64,000 nucleotides of DNA from CAYMZZ01 sp047600605 (GTDB taxonomy: Bacteria > Bacteroidota > Bacteroidia > Chitinophagales > Chitinophagaceae). The notes below the pieces were generated by a model that was not told the origin of the DNA, did no database searches, and was given only the letters and a program-made list of their open reading frames with translations. This document shows positions 9,429-17,582 of the stretch, one piece after another. Position numbers and translations under genes: made by a program. Position 1 is the stretch's first letter. Each line of letters begins with the position of its first letter. The DNA lies in assembly GCA_047600605.1 (NCBI GenBank), contig JASGKK010000002.1, positions 248,001-312,000 on the forward strand, read 5' to 3'.

Positions 9429-9809
9429 CTAGCTTTCCATAAAGTCATCCAGATCCCTTCGTTCCTTTTTGGTTGGTCGCCCGATCTTGCTGGGGCGTTT
9501 GCCGGTATGAAAACTGGCGGCCTGGTATTGCAGTCTTTCCAGCTCTTCTGCCGGAGTGATGTCGAGATAGTTTTTGATAGCTTCTGTATGCGCTACTCTT
9601 TTTTCGAGTAAGCCGGTCACTTTAATACGCCAGCGCCTGGCTTCTGTCCTGATCTCGTATTCATCTCCGAGATGCACAGGACGCGCTGCTTTCACCTGCA
9701 CACCTTCCATTTTTACTTTACCGCCATCGCAGGCTGCAGCAGCCAGGGTACGCGTCTTAAAAAGGCGAATAGCCCACAGGTATTTATCGAGTCGTAATTT
9801 TTCCGCCAT
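9429..9809 (-). CDS. S4-domain RNA-binding protein (Hsp15-like)
   Basis: 126 aa. The N-terminal S4 fold (RLDKYLWAIRLFKTRTLAAAAC, then GGKVKMEGVQVKAARPVHLGDEYEI) covers about residues 4-60. A basic C-terminal tail follows with PSKIGRPTKKERRDLDDF. This is the Hsp15/HslR arrangement; Hsp15 binds dissociated 50S subunits carrying a stalled nascent chain. Length is close to the family. A hairpin repeat (9828-9879) lies just upstream, between it and the peptidase gene on the same strand. Confidence 0.85.
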   Translation of the reverse strand: MAEKLRLDKYLWAIRLFKTRTLAAAACDGGKVKMEGVQVKAARPVHLGDEYEIRTEARRWRIKVTGLLEKRVAHTEAIKNYLDITPAEELERLQYQAASFHTGKRPSKIGRPTKKERRDLDDFMES

Positions 9810-9827
9810 ATACTAAGTTATAAGTGG

Positions 9828-9879
9828 TAAGTATTAAGTTATAAGTTACAGTATCATATAACCTATAACTTAATACTTA
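9828..9879. repeat. AT-rich inverted repeat, AAGTTATAAG family (copy 1)
   Basis: Two 21-base arms (9828-9848 and 9859-9879) are complementary at 20 of 21 positions around a 10-base loop. The sequence is built from AAGTTATAAG/AAGTATTAAG words; extra copies of the word flank it. The same word forms a perfect 17-bp hairpin at 52051-52122 and occurs single-armed at 43612-43627. There is no U-run, so it is not an ordinary terminator. Confidence 0.7.
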
Positions 9880-9886
9880 TAACTTA

Positions 9887-11248
9887 TTACTCTGAGAAGA
9901 ACTTATGGAAATACGGAATCGTCTCTATCCCTTTGTAATAATTCTCAATATTGTATTTCTCATTGGGGCTATGCAGGTTGTCGTTGTCGAGACCAAAGCC
10001 CATGAATACGATCTTAATGCCCAGCTCTTTTTCCAGGATTGAACAGATAGGAATGCTGCCACCACCACGTACAGGAATGGGTGCTTTACCAAATGTAGCT
10101 TCCACTGCACGGGAAGCCGACTGGTATCCTTTGCTGTCAATAGGCGTCATGTAGGGCTCACCGCCATGATGCAGTGATGCTTTCACTGTTACAGAAGCAG
10201 GAGCTATGGAGTGGAAATATTTCAACAGTATTTCAGTGATCTTGTCGGATGACTGATTGGGCACCAGGCGGGCAGAGATCTTGGCATAGGCTTTTGAAGG
10301 CAGTACGGTTTTAGCACCTTCGCCGGTATAGCCACCCCAGATACCGTTTACCTCGAGTGTGGGACGAATGCCGGTACGCTCATAAGTAGTATAACCTTTT
10401 TCTCCCCACAGTTCGTTTACACCCAGATCGGCCTTGTATTCGGCTTCATCATAGGGCGCTTTATTAAGCAGGGCACGCTCTTCTGCTGTAGCTACAGCCA
10501 CATCATCATAAAAACCGGGGATGGTGATATGATTATTTTCATCGTGGCAGGAAGCAATCATTTGTGCCAGTATAGTAATGGGATTGGCTACAGCGCCACC
10601 ATAGGTGCCACTGTGCAGATCACGGTTGGCGCCGGTCACTTCTACTTCAATATAACTGAGACCACGTACGCCGGTATCGAGCGAAGGATTTTCCATGCTC
10701 AGCATGCTGCTGTCGCTGATCAGGATCACATCCGCTTTCAGTAACTCTTTATTGGCGGCTACAAAAGCACCCAGGTTGGGAGAGCCTACTTCTTCTTCAC
10801 CTTCTATCAGGAATTTGATATTGGAAGCAAGGGTATTGGTCTGTGTTAATATTTCCAGTGCCTTTACGTGCATAAAAAACTGGCCTTTATCATCGGCTGA
10901 CCCGCGGGCAAATACTTTTCCGTCTTTGATTACCGGATCGAAGGGGCCGCTATGCCAGAGTTCCAGTGGCTCTGGTGGCTGCACATCGTAATGGCCATAT
11001 ACCAGTACGGTTGGTTTGGAAGGGTCCACTATTTTTTCGCCATATACTACCGGATGGCCTGCAGTAGCCATTACTTCGGCTTTATCACAACCTGCTGCCA
11101 GCAGACTTTTTTTAACAGCTTCTGCGCAGGCAAGCATATCATTCTTGTGTTCAGATTTGGCGCTCACAGAAGGAATGCGAAGCAGGTCCATCATTTCATT
11201 CAGAAAGCGGTCCTTGTTTTTTTCCAGGTAATTTTTCCAGGCCTCCAT
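9887..11248 (-). CDS. M20-family metallo-dipeptidase
   Basis: 453 aa, full length for a dinuclear-zinc exopeptidase. Catalytic landmarks in order: VYGHYDVQPP (first zinc His and catalytic Asp), ARGSADDKGQ (bridging Asp), EGEEEVGSP (general-base and ligand Glu), a dimerisation domain from about residue 200 (RDLHSGTYGGAVANP) and the C-terminal ligand His in DNDNLHSPNEKYN. No signal peptide, so it is probably cytosolic and hydrolyses dipeptides or similar. It ends 77 bases before the S4 gene on the same strand. Confidence 0.92.
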   Translation of the reverse strand: MEAWKNYLEKNKDRFLNEMMDLLRIPSVSAKSEHKNDMLACAEAVKKSLLAAGCDKAEVMATAGHPVVYGEKIVDPSKPTVLVYGHYDVQPPEPLELWHSGPFDPVIKDGKVFARGSADDKGQFFMHVKALEILTQTNTLASNIKFLIEGEEEVGSPNLGAFVAANKELLKADVILISDSSMLSMENPSLDTGVRGLSYIEVEVTGANRDLHSGTYGGAVANPITILAQMIASCHDENNHITIPGFYDDVAVATAEERALLNKAPYDEAEYKADLGVNELWGEKGYTTYERTGIRPTLEVNGIWGGYTGEGAKTVLPSKAYAKISARLVPNQSSDKITEILLKYFHSIAPASVTVKASLHHGGEPYMTPIDSKGYQSASRAVEATFGKAPIPVRGGGSIPICSILEKELGIKIVFMGFGLDNDNLHSPNEKYNIENYYKGIETIPYFHKFFSE

Positions 11249-11403
11249 AATAAAATTCTTTGCTTGATTAAGAGGCGGTAAAGGTAGGAAAATGCGGCTT
11301 TGTACGAATGTTAATTACAAGCCGGTTATCTGCAAAATACCCATGGCAGGGTATGTATATGTAGCCGGAGCCGGCTATTTTGAAACAGGAATCTTTTGTA
11401 CCA

Positions 11404-12261
11404 ATGAACACCACCCAACGCTATCATACCAGCTGGCTGATCATGTGCGGATACCTGCTGGTAATCCTTCCTACCGTACTGCTCCTGTTTAGCCCCCTGT
11501 TATATATTATTTTTCCCGATATACAGCAGGCTCTGCGAAACCCGCTTCGTTTATTCGGAGCAATGGCTGCAGGCTTGCTGTTTGCATTTCTTTATTACCG
11601 GACAATTGCGCCACGCTGGGTGAAATGGGCTGTAGGGCATGCTGCCGATCTTCCGGCACTCAGACGGAAGATGCACGCCAATCGCCTGTTACCAGAAGGT
11701 TTGCTGGTGCATATGAGCCGCTCAAACTGGCTACCGGATGAGGTAAAGAAACAGTTGCAGACGGTGGATCATCGTAAGGCAATGCAGGATAACCCGGCTG
11801 TACCCATGCAGCTGCATATTTATCAGATCGCTTATTACCGGTTGCTTGGATGGATCGCTGTTTTTCTGTTTGCCGCTTCGGTAGCAGTATTAATAGGATT
11901 TCTGCCATCGGATCAATGGTGGCAGATAACAGGGTTTGCTCCCTTGCTGATTGGTGGCCTCGTGCTGCTCCCGCGCCGCAACAGTAAGGTATGCCTGCTT
12001 ACACTTACGACCGCAGGCCTTACCCACAAAGAACGAAGCTGGTCATGGGATGAGCTGGGTGATATACAGTTTGAAGTAAGGCATTCCTGGCATGGTTCTC
12101 CGGCACAATCCAATTATGTAGTGAATACGCACAGGTTATTGAAGATGGAATTGCTGACGGGTGATAATGTGGTGCTTGATCTCAGCAAGGCGCTGATAAA
12201 GGTTGACCTCGAAGAATATATTGCCGTATACCGATACCGGCACAGTCTGCAGCAAAGCTGA
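11404..12261 (+). CDS. Uncharacterised membrane protein with a PH-like C-terminal region
   Basis: 285 aa from the ATG at 11404; an upstream in-frame TTG at 11380 would add eight residues, but the ATG sits at a better spacing from AGGAA. Hydrophobic pairs lie near 10-35 plus 45-60 and 150-170 plus 180-195, suggesting four helices. The C-terminal third has the pattern LTLTTAGLTHKERSWSWDELGDI, like small bacterial PH-domain membrane proteins in which a Trp follows the polar turn. I do not recognise the family. It converges with the EamA gene, 6 bases apart. Confidence 0.7.
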   Translation: MNTTQRYHTSWLIMCGYLLVILPTVLLLFSPLLYIIFPDIQQALRNPLRLFGAMAAGLLFAFLYYRTIAPRWVKWAVGHAADLPALRRKMHANRLLPEGLLVHMSRSNWLPDEVKKQLQTVDHRKAMQDNPAVPMQLHIYQIAYYRLLGWIAVFLFAASVAVLIGFLPSDQWWQITGFAPLLIGGLVLLPRRNSKVCLLTLTTAGLTHKERSWSWDELGDIQFEVRHSWHGSPAQSNYVVNTHRLLKMELLTGDNVVLDLSKALIKVDLEEYIAVYRYRHSLQQS

Positions 12262-12267
12262 GCGGAA

Positions 12268-13200
12268 TCATTTATTTTTCTTCGATTTTGCCAGCGCTAT
12301 GAGTATAACACCGCCCAGTATTACCGTAAGTGCAGTAATCTGCTGCGCATTGATCTGCTCGCCTGCAATCAACCAACCCAGAAACAATGCCACTACAGGA
12401 TTGACATAAGCATATGTGCCCACCAGTGTGGCGGAGCGTACACTCAGCAACCAGATATAAGCCATATAGCCTACCAGCGAACCCATGACGATAAGATAGC
12501 TGATGGCCAGTACCGAAGCATGCGTGATATGTGAAAGCGAAACCCTATCAAATTCGCCACTGGCTGCACTGGCTATCATAGCAAAGCAACCGGCAGCCAT
12601 CATCTGCACGGCAGCTTTCATACCCGTGGAGGTGTTTATCGGTTTGTATTTAGAATAAAGTGAACCAACAGCCCAGCTGATGGTGCCGACCAGCAATACA
12701 AAAAAACTGATCAGCTTCATCTGGTTGCCTTTGAAGCTGAAAGCATCCTTATCTGAAAACAGGGTGAGTATGCCGGCAAAACCGATCAGCAAGCCCAGGA
12801 GTATCCATTTATTGGAAAAATTATTCTTCCACTCGCGTTTATCGAGCAGCACAAACCAGAGGGGAGTACTTGCCACAATGATAGCTGCAAGACCGCTGGA
12901 AATATATTGCTCTACCCAGGCTACAGAGCCGGTGCCGATAAATAACATCAGGAAACCACCTATTGATATCTTACCGATAGTGGCAGCTCCCGGTGTGGAT
13001 TCACCCCTTATGAGACGTAAGTACAGATAAAGTAAGAGACCGGCGACAGTAAAACGGATGCCGGCCATAAGCAGGGGCGGCACTTCACGTATCGCTATAA
13101 GAATAGCTGTATAGGTAGAGCCCCAGATGATGTACAATGCAGCAAAGGCCGCAATTACCAGCGCAGGAGAAGGTTGTTTCTGAGTAGTAGGCGCAGACAT
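12268..13200 (-). CDS. EamA-family (DMT) metabolite exporter
   Basis: 310 aa with ten predicted helices in two EamA repeats (about 15-145 and 160-305). Signatures are FAALYIIWGSTYTAI at the start and the Pro-rich ends of each half. Members export amino acids or other metabolites; the substrate is unknown. It begins 3 bases downstream of an Lrp-type regulator, a common pairing in which the regulator senses an amino acid and induces its exporter. Confidence 0.9.
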   Translation of the reverse strand: MSAPTTQKQPSPALVIAAFAALYIIWGSTYTAILIAIREVPPLLMAGIRFTVAGLLLYLYLRLIRGESTPGAATIGKISIGGFLMLFIGTGSVAWVEQYISSGLAAIIVASTPLWFVLLDKREWKNNFSNKWILLGLLIGFAGILTLFSDKDAFSFKGNQMKLISFFVLLVGTISWAVGSLYSKYKPINTSTGMKAAVQMMAAGCFAMIASAASGEFDRVSLSHITHASVLAISYLIVMGSLVGYMAYIWLLSVRSATLVGTYAYVNPVVALFLGWLIAGEQINAQQITALTVILGGVILIALAKSKKNK

Positions 13201-13203
13201 AGG

Positions 13204-13674
13204 TTATAAGGTCCTGGGTACAGGAAGTTGATTGGTTTCTTTCAGCGTTTCAAGTACAATGGTGGTCTTGGTAGAAAGGATGCCGGGTATCTTTCCCATT
13301 TTTTCGCGCATGAGACGGATCAGTGATTGCGGATCACTGGCTCTTACTTTCAGTAAATAACAATCATCGCCGGCAATATGATGCAGTTCGAGGACGTCGG
13401 GTATTTTGGCCAGTTGTTTGGCCACCGTAGCATTGCCAGGTCCCTCACTGCTTTTAATAAAAATGAAAGCCAGCAACCGAAGGCCCAGCAGGTCTGCGTT
13501 GAGACGGGCAGTGTATTGCTCTATGACTCCTTTCTGTTCCAGTTTCTTCACCCGCTCCAGTGCGGCAGAAGGAGCCATCCCGATCTGGCGGGCCAGATCG
13601 GCATTGGAGACCGAAGCATCCGCCTGTTTGAGGGCCAGGATCTTCAGATCAGTTTCGTCCAGCGAAAAAGACAT
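13204..13674 (-). CDS. Lrp/AsnC-family transcriptional regulator
   Basis: 156 aa. An N-terminal winged helix (DLKILALKQADASVSNADLA, then APSAALERVKKLEQKGVIEQYTARL) covers residues 8-65. A RAM ligand domain follows with the family pattern HHIAGDDCYLLKVRASD near residue 100. It is probably an octameric amino-acid-responsive regulator. It is first in an operon with the EamA exporter. Two copies of an 11-bp palindrome just upstream (13681-13722) suit autoregulation. Confidence 0.93.
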   Translation of the reverse strand: MSFSLDETDLKILALKQADASVSNADLARQIGMAPSAALERVKKLEQKGVIEQYTARLNADLLGLRLLAFIFIKSSEGPGNATVAKQLAKIPDVLELHHIAGDDCYLLKVRASDPQSLIRLMREKMGKIPGILSTKTTIVLETLKETNQLPVPRTL

Positions 13675-13680
13675 TTTATA

Positions 13681-13722
13681 GAATATTATTCGGCTAATTT
13701 ACTAAATAAAAGAATAATATTC
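13681..13722. promoter_or_regulatory. Paired palindromes GAATAnTATTC, likely Lrp-type operator
   Basis: GAATATTATTC at 13681-13691 and GAATAATATTC at 13712-13722 are each 11-bp palindromes around one central base, and together form a larger inverted repeat. Their centres are 31 bp apart, about three helical turns, so both face the same side of the DNA, as expected for an octameric Lrp-type protein. The first site starts 6 bases before the regulator's start codon. Confidence 0.6.
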
Positions 13723-13737
13723 TAAAACAGGTGAATT

Positions 13738-14925
13738 CTACTTTTTCCCTTCCTCCTTATCACCCGGAGATTCTTTGCGGCGCATGGCGCTGGCCTTGGC
13801 TACCAGTTTGCTGCCAAACTGGTTTTTGATTTCATCCACAGCCTTATAGAGATTGAGCTTCTCCACATTATTGTCAAACAAACTCATCTGTACTGTAAAG
13901 GGGATGAACTGGCTGAGCCGTATACCCAGCAGGCGTACCGGCCGACCGGCCTGGTACGATTTACGAAACAGGTCTTTCGCTTTGGCAATAAGCTGATCAT
14001 CGAGTGCGGTATAATCGATGGTTTCCTGTCGCGAGGTTGTTTCAAAATCACTATACCTTATTTTGACCGTTATACAACCCGCCAGTTTTTCATCTTCGCG
14101 CAGTGCATAGGCTGTTTTTTCGGTAAGTCTTACCAGTTCCTGGTTGAGAAACTGCAGGTCAGTGTAGTCGTGATCAAAAGTGTTTTCGTGACTGATGCTT
14201 TTTTGTTCCCATTCCGTTTCGATCCGGGAGCGGCCGATACCCTGCGCCTTTTCCCAAAGCGACTCGCCCCATTTGCCTACATACCGCTGCAGTAATTCGA
14301 GTGGTGTACGGGCCATATCTTCGATGGTATAGATGCCAAAGTTTTTCAACGTTTGTTCTGTCTGTTGCCCCACACCATTGATCTTTTCGATACCGAGCGG
14401 CCAGAGAAAATCCTTTTCGCGGCCATGGGGTATTTCGAGAAAACCATTGGGCTTGGCTTCATTGGTAGCCATCTTGCTGATGAATTTGGCCGAGGAAAGA
14501 CCGGCTGATATGGGCAGACCGGTTTCTTTGATGATTAGCTCCCGCAGCTCACGCGCATAGCGGCTTACACCAAAAAACTTATCCATGCCGGTGAGATCAA
14601 TATAGAACTCATCAATAGAAGCCTTTTCAAACAATGGTACTTTGGAGGCAATGATCTCGGTCACCCAACGGGAATACCTGCTGTAATCAGCGCGGCTGCT
14701 GTTGGTGACAATGGCATGCGGACATAGCTGCATGGCTTTTTTCATGGGCATGGCGGAGTGAATGCCATACTTGCGGGCTTCATAACTGCAGGCGGCTACC
14801 ACACCCCGTTCATAGCCCCCTACCAGCACAGGTTTTCCCTTGAGTGAAGGATTATTCAGTATCTCCACTGATACAAAAAATGAATCAAGGTCAAAATGGG
14901 CAATATAGGGGAGTGCTGTACTCAC
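13738..14925 (-). CDS. dinB: DNA polymerase IV (Y-family translesion polymerase)
   Basis: 395 aa. The palm starts at residue 9 with HFDLDSFFVSVE (first catalytic Asp) and continues to SIDEFYIDLTG (catalytic Asp/Glu pair near 103). The HhH segment is GIEKINGVGQQTE, and the little-finger domain follows to about 345. The last stretch, FTVQMSLFDN, resembles the beta-clamp binding peptide. The start is GTG; the next in-frame Met would delete the first catalytic Asp. A TAnnTTTG box ends only 4 bases before this GTG, so the mRNA may be leaderless. No LexA-like box was recognised. Confidence 0.93.
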   Translation of the reverse strand: MSTALPYIAHFDLDSFFVSVEILNNPSLKGKPVLVGGYERGVVAACSYEARKYGIHSAMPMKKAMQLCPHAIVTNSSRADYSRYSRWVTEIIASKVPLFEKASIDEFYIDLTGMDKFFGVSRYARELRELIIKETGLPISAGLSSAKFISKMATNEAKPNGFLEIPHGREKDFLWPLGIEKINGVGQQTEQTLKNFGIYTIEDMARTPLELLQRYVGKWGESLWEKAQGIGRSRIETEWEQKSISHENTFDHDYTDLQFLNQELVRLTEKTAYALREDEKLAGCITVKIRYSDFETTSRQETIDYTALDDQLIAKAKDLFRKSYQAGRPVRLLGIRLSQFIPFTVQMSLFDNNVEKLNLYKAVDEIKNQFGSKLVAKASAMRRKESPGDKEEGKK

Positions 14926-14929
14926 CCCG

Positions 14930-14937
14930 CAAAGGTA
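14930..14937 (-). promoter_or_regulatory. Promoter -7 element (TACCTTTG) for dinB
   Basis: On the minus strand the octamer matches the Bacteroidota -7 consensus TAnnTTTG exactly. It ends 4 bases before the GTG start, placing the probable transcription start at or within a few bases of the start codon. No -33 TTG at the usual spacing was found. Confidence 0.5.
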
Positions 14938-15004
14938 ACGAATGCCCGCATGGACGATTGAATGAGCCTGTGCTGGCTTATCTTTACCGGTAACCTGTCA
15001 ATAC

Positions 15005-15586
15005 ATGGAAGGATTACAGCATCTTCAGAAATTTGCCAGCAGCATTGCTCCCCTTCGGGAGGAAGAATGGGCTGCTTTTGCAGAAGGGTGGAGTCCCGTG
15101 TCAGGCAGGCGTAAGACGCTGCTTACTGCTGCGGGTGAAACAGAGCGGTATCTTTATTTTGTACTGGAAGGTGTGCAACGCGTTTTTCATATTGGAGATG
15201 ACCGCCAGGAAGCCACCCTTGTTTTCACCTATCCCTATTCTTTTGCCGGCGTGGCCGATTCCTTTCTGACCCAGACTCCGTCCTCCTATTTTTTTGAAAC
15301 ACTCACCAGCAGCCAATTGCTGCGTATCAGTTATCAGCAACTGCAGCAGATGATGCAGGTGCATACCGGCATCCGCGACCTGGTATTGCGGGCTACTGCT
15401 TTTGCGTTGAAAGGAGTGCTGGAGCGTCAACTGGAGTTACAATGCTTCAGTGCAGAACAAAAATTCCGTACCCTGCTCAGGCGCAGCCCTCATGTCTTGC
15501 AGATCATTCCCCACAAATACCTCGCTTCCTACCTGGGCATTGACCCTACTACGTTCAGCAAACTGCTGGGTTCTATCCGTATTTAA
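15005..15586 (+). CDS. Crp/Fnr-family regulator (cyclic-nucleotide-binding-like domain)
   Basis: 193 aa. A beta-roll sensor domain covers about residues 25-120 (TERYLYFVLEGVQRVFHI, then TLVFTYPYSFAGVADSF). The C-terminal 60 residues end in a degenerate helix-turn-helix, IPHKYLASYLGIDPTTFSKLLGSI. This is the variant common in Bacteroidota, with a poor match to the Crp wing. Ligand and targets are unknown. The gene 81 bases downstream, a DinB-fold protein, may be co-transcribed. Confidence 0.85.
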   Translation: MEGLQHLQKFASSIAPLREEEWAAFAEGWSPVSGRRKTLLTAAGETERYLYFVLEGVQRVFHIGDDRQEATLVFTYPYSFAGVADSFLTQTPSSYFFETLTSSQLLRISYQQLQQMMQVHTGIRDLVLRATAFALKGVLERQLELQCFSAEQKFRTLLRRSPHVLQIIPHKYLASYLGIDPTTFSKLLGSIRI

Positions 15587-15666
15587 TGCCTTTACCGGAC
15601 AGAAATCTTGGTCTGCACCAAGATTTACGCTCATTGCTCCATCTAGCTTTGATAAAAAAAAGAAAG

Positions 15667-16266
15667 ATGCAAAAGTTTAAGAGCGAAGAATTGCTGCTGC
15701 AGTTGCAGTCAACAGTCAGAAGTCATATTGCTGCCGCTACGCGGTTAAAACAGGAAGATCCGGCTCTTTTGCTGGAGCAGCCGGCTGCTGGCCGGTGGAG
15801 TGTGATACAGGTGGTACAGCACCTGAATACCTATGGCGAATTTTATTTGCCTGCTATACGTAAGGCTATGCAAAAGTCTGCCCCCGCACGTCTTTATTTT
15901 AAACCCGGCTGGTTAGGAAATTATTTTACCAAAATGATCAGCCCCGATGCTGTGGGCAACATTGGTAAAAAAATGAAGGCCGCGCCCCGTCATTGCCCTT
16001 CTTTTCATGCAGATGCGCAACCCGTGATCGGCCTTTTTCTTGAGCAGCAGTACGCATTGCTGGAGTTGCTGGAAAAAGCACGCACAAAAGATCTGTCGGG
16101 CATTAAGACCCCTATTTCCATTGCGTCATTTATCAGGTTGCGGCTGGGAGATACATTGCGTTTTCTGGCGGCACACCAGGAGCGTCATTTTATTCAGATT
16201 GAGCGTACGCTGCAACTGGTCAGGATCCATGCAGATAGATATCCAGTAATCCATCAGGTAGCGTGA
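15667..16266 (+). CDS. DinB-fold (DinB_2/YfiT-like) putative metalloenzyme
   Basis: 199 aa from the ATG at 15667, preceded by AAAGA; an earlier in-frame ATG at 15586 would add 27 residues with no family similarity. It is a four-helix-bundle protein with the His pattern of the DinB superfamily: VVQHLN near residue 46 and AHQERHF near 177, which would bind a metal with a third His. Such proteins act as thiol-dependent transferases or remain unassigned; they are unrelated to polymerase dinB. Its 3' end overlaps the convergent rimM end by 47 bases. Confidence 0.8.
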   Translation: MQKFKSEELLLQLQSTVRSHIAAATRLKQEDPALLLEQPAAGRWSVIQVVQHLNTYGEFYLPAIRKAMQKSAPARLYFKPGWLGNYFTKMISPDAVGNIGKKMKAAPRHCPSFHADAQPVIGLFLEQQYALLELLEKARTKDLSGIKTPISIASFIRLRLGDTLRFLAAHQERHFIQIERTLQLVRIHADRYPVIHQVA

Positions 16267-16744
16267 CCAGTACCTGGCGTTTGCGGTGATCAATACGCTG
16301 CAGGGTGCCTTCATGCAGGGGAATCAATACTTCATGCCCGCGGATATCGAGGCGGCAGAGTAGCTGGTGAGGTTGCTCGATCAATTCAAGAATAGGGCCC
16401 AGCGGGTCCTTTTCCTGCATTACGGTATAACCCAGCAGGCTTACAGGCGATGATTTGGCTGCGTACTGGCGAAATACTTCTTCGGGCAGCCAGAGTTCTT
16501 TCTGCGCCAGCTTCATGGCGGCTTCGCGGCTATCTATGTTTTCCAGTTTGAGATAGACCTCCGTATCACTCTTGGCACGGGCTTCCTGAATAAACCAGGG
16601 GAGGAAAGAGCTTTTTTTGTCTTCCACAAATACCACATCCAGTCCTTTGAGGGTGGTTTTTTTTCCCAGTGTATGTTGCAGGATGAGTTCGCCTTTAAGA
16701 CCAAATACGGCTACCAGTTTTCCTATCTTAATATATTCTGCCAA
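16220..16744 (-). CDS. rimM: Ribosome maturation factor RimM
   Basis: 174 aa, usual length. The N-terminal beta-barrel domain has IGKLVAVFGLKGELIL (6-21), and the C-terminal PRC-barrel has LLGYTVMQEKDPLGPI with the end pattern EVLIPLHEG then LPDGLLDIY. RimM binds S19 and helps mature the 30S head. It lies downstream of rpsP on the same strand, the conserved rpsP-rimM order, but an intrinsic terminator separates the two. It overlaps the convergent DinB-fold gene by 47 bases. Confidence 0.94.
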   Translation of the reverse strand: MAEYIKIGKLVAVFGLKGELILQHTLGKKTTLKGLDVVFVEDKKSSFLPWFIQEARAKSDTEVYLKLENIDSREAAMKLAQKELWLPEEVFRQYAAKSSPVSLLGYTVMQEKDPLGPILELIEQPHQLLCRLDIRGHEVLIPLHEGTLQRIDHRKRQVLVTLPDGLLDIYLHGS

Positions 16745-16776
16745 GACGATAAATGATGATTGGTATGATAAGGTGT

Positions 16777-16810
16777 AATAAAAAATCCCGGTTCAGCTGA
16801 ACCGGGATTT
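16777..16810 (-). terminator. Intrinsic terminator between rpsP and rimM
   Basis: Positions 16783-16810 are a perfect 28-bp palindrome (arm AAATCCCGGTTCAG) with no loop bases beyond the turn. On the minus strand it is followed by six T residues and then ATT. Transcripts from rpsP would stop or be reduced here before rimM. Confidence 0.75.
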
Positions 16811-16864
16811 CAGAACTTTCAGGATTTGGACCAGGTCCACTGCCATTAAAGCAGGGAACTGCAT

Positions 16865-17305
16865 TTATCCTTCACTTCCGCTGTCGGCCCTTCTTTCGGG
16901 ACGACGGCCCGGAACCGGACGACGGCTACGACGGGCGCGGCTAGCTTCTTCCTGGCGTTTCTTAATCTGGGCATCATGCTCAGCACTCCACTTGGTGAAT
17001 TTTTCCATAGCGGTCGCGTCATCAAACAGGCCCAGTTTTACACCACGCAGCAGATGCTTCAGATACAACACACCTTTGAAGCTCAGGATACGGCGAACAG
17101 TATCAGTAGGTGTAGCACCTTTGCTGAGCCATTCCAAAGCTTTCTGACGATCCAGCTGAATAGTAGCAGGAACAGTCAGGGGATTGTAAGTACCTAATTT
17201 CTGGATGAATTTACCATCACGCGGGCTGCGTGAATCTGCCACTACAATGAAGTAGAAAGGTCTTTTCTTAGACCCGTGGCGTTGCAGTCGGATTTTTGCT
17301 GCCAT
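16865..17305 (-). CDS. rpsP: 30S ribosomal protein bS16
   Basis: 146 aa. The conserved core is residues 1-80, with the family start MAAKIRLQRHGSKKRPFYFIVVADSR and then GKFIQKLGTYNP and ALEWLSKGATPTDTVRRIL (shown here in pieces). The remaining 65 residues are an alpha-helical and then Arg/Pro/Glu-rich tail (RRSRRPVPGRRPERR), longer than in E. coli (82 aa) but usual for Bacteroidota bS16. It is located at the 5' end of the rpsP-rimM pair. Confidence 0.96.
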   Translation of the reverse strand: MAAKIRLQRHGSKKRPFYFIVVADSRSPRDGKFIQKLGTYNPLTVPATIQLDRQKALEWLSKGATPTDTVRRILSFKGVLYLKHLLRGVKLGLFDDATAMEKFTKWSAEHDAQIKKRQEEASRARRSRRPVPGRRPERRADSGSEG

Positions 17306-17365
17306 TTTAAATAGACATTTAAAGGCGTTAAATAATAATTGTTAACAACGGTTGACACCGTGCTG

Positions 17366-17373
17366 CAAAAGTA
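17366..17373 (-). promoter_or_regulatory. Promoter -7 element (TACTTTTG) for rpsP
   Basis: Exact match to TAnnTTTG on the minus strand, 60 bases upstream of the rpsP start. It implies a leader of about 50 bases. No clear -33 TTG is visible at the expected distance. Confidence 0.45.
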
Positions 17374-17468
17374 AGATGTGGCAACTGAAATCCCAAAGGG
17401 ATTTTAGGAATGGCCCGGCGGAAGGATAAACTGTTGCAAATCGCTGACAATGTGGCCCGTGGGAGGAA

Positions 17469-17547
17469 GATTTGAAAATTTGAAAATTTGATGATTTGAA
17501 GTTTCCTTTCCCATCTTCAAATCCTCAAATTTTCAAACCCTCAAATC
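17469..17547. repeat. Long intergenic hairpin of GATTTGAA/AAATTTGA words
   Basis: Two 33-base arms (17469-17501 and 17515-17547) are complementary at 29 of 33 positions around a 13-base pyrimidine loop. Each arm is made of tandem GATTTGAA/AATTTGAA words. It lies between the ffh stop and the rpsP promoter, both on the minus strand. There is no U-run directly after either arm. Similar words occur at 63968-63980, near the end of the window. Confidence 0.75.
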
Positions 17548-17582
17548 CATCAGCACATTTTCCGCTGATACAAAAAACCGCC

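Noticed and set aside
11380..11403. TTG at 11380 as the start of the 285 aa membrane protein
   Set aside because: The ATG at 11404 is better spaced from AGGAA and avoids using a promoter-like TATTTTG as coding sequence.
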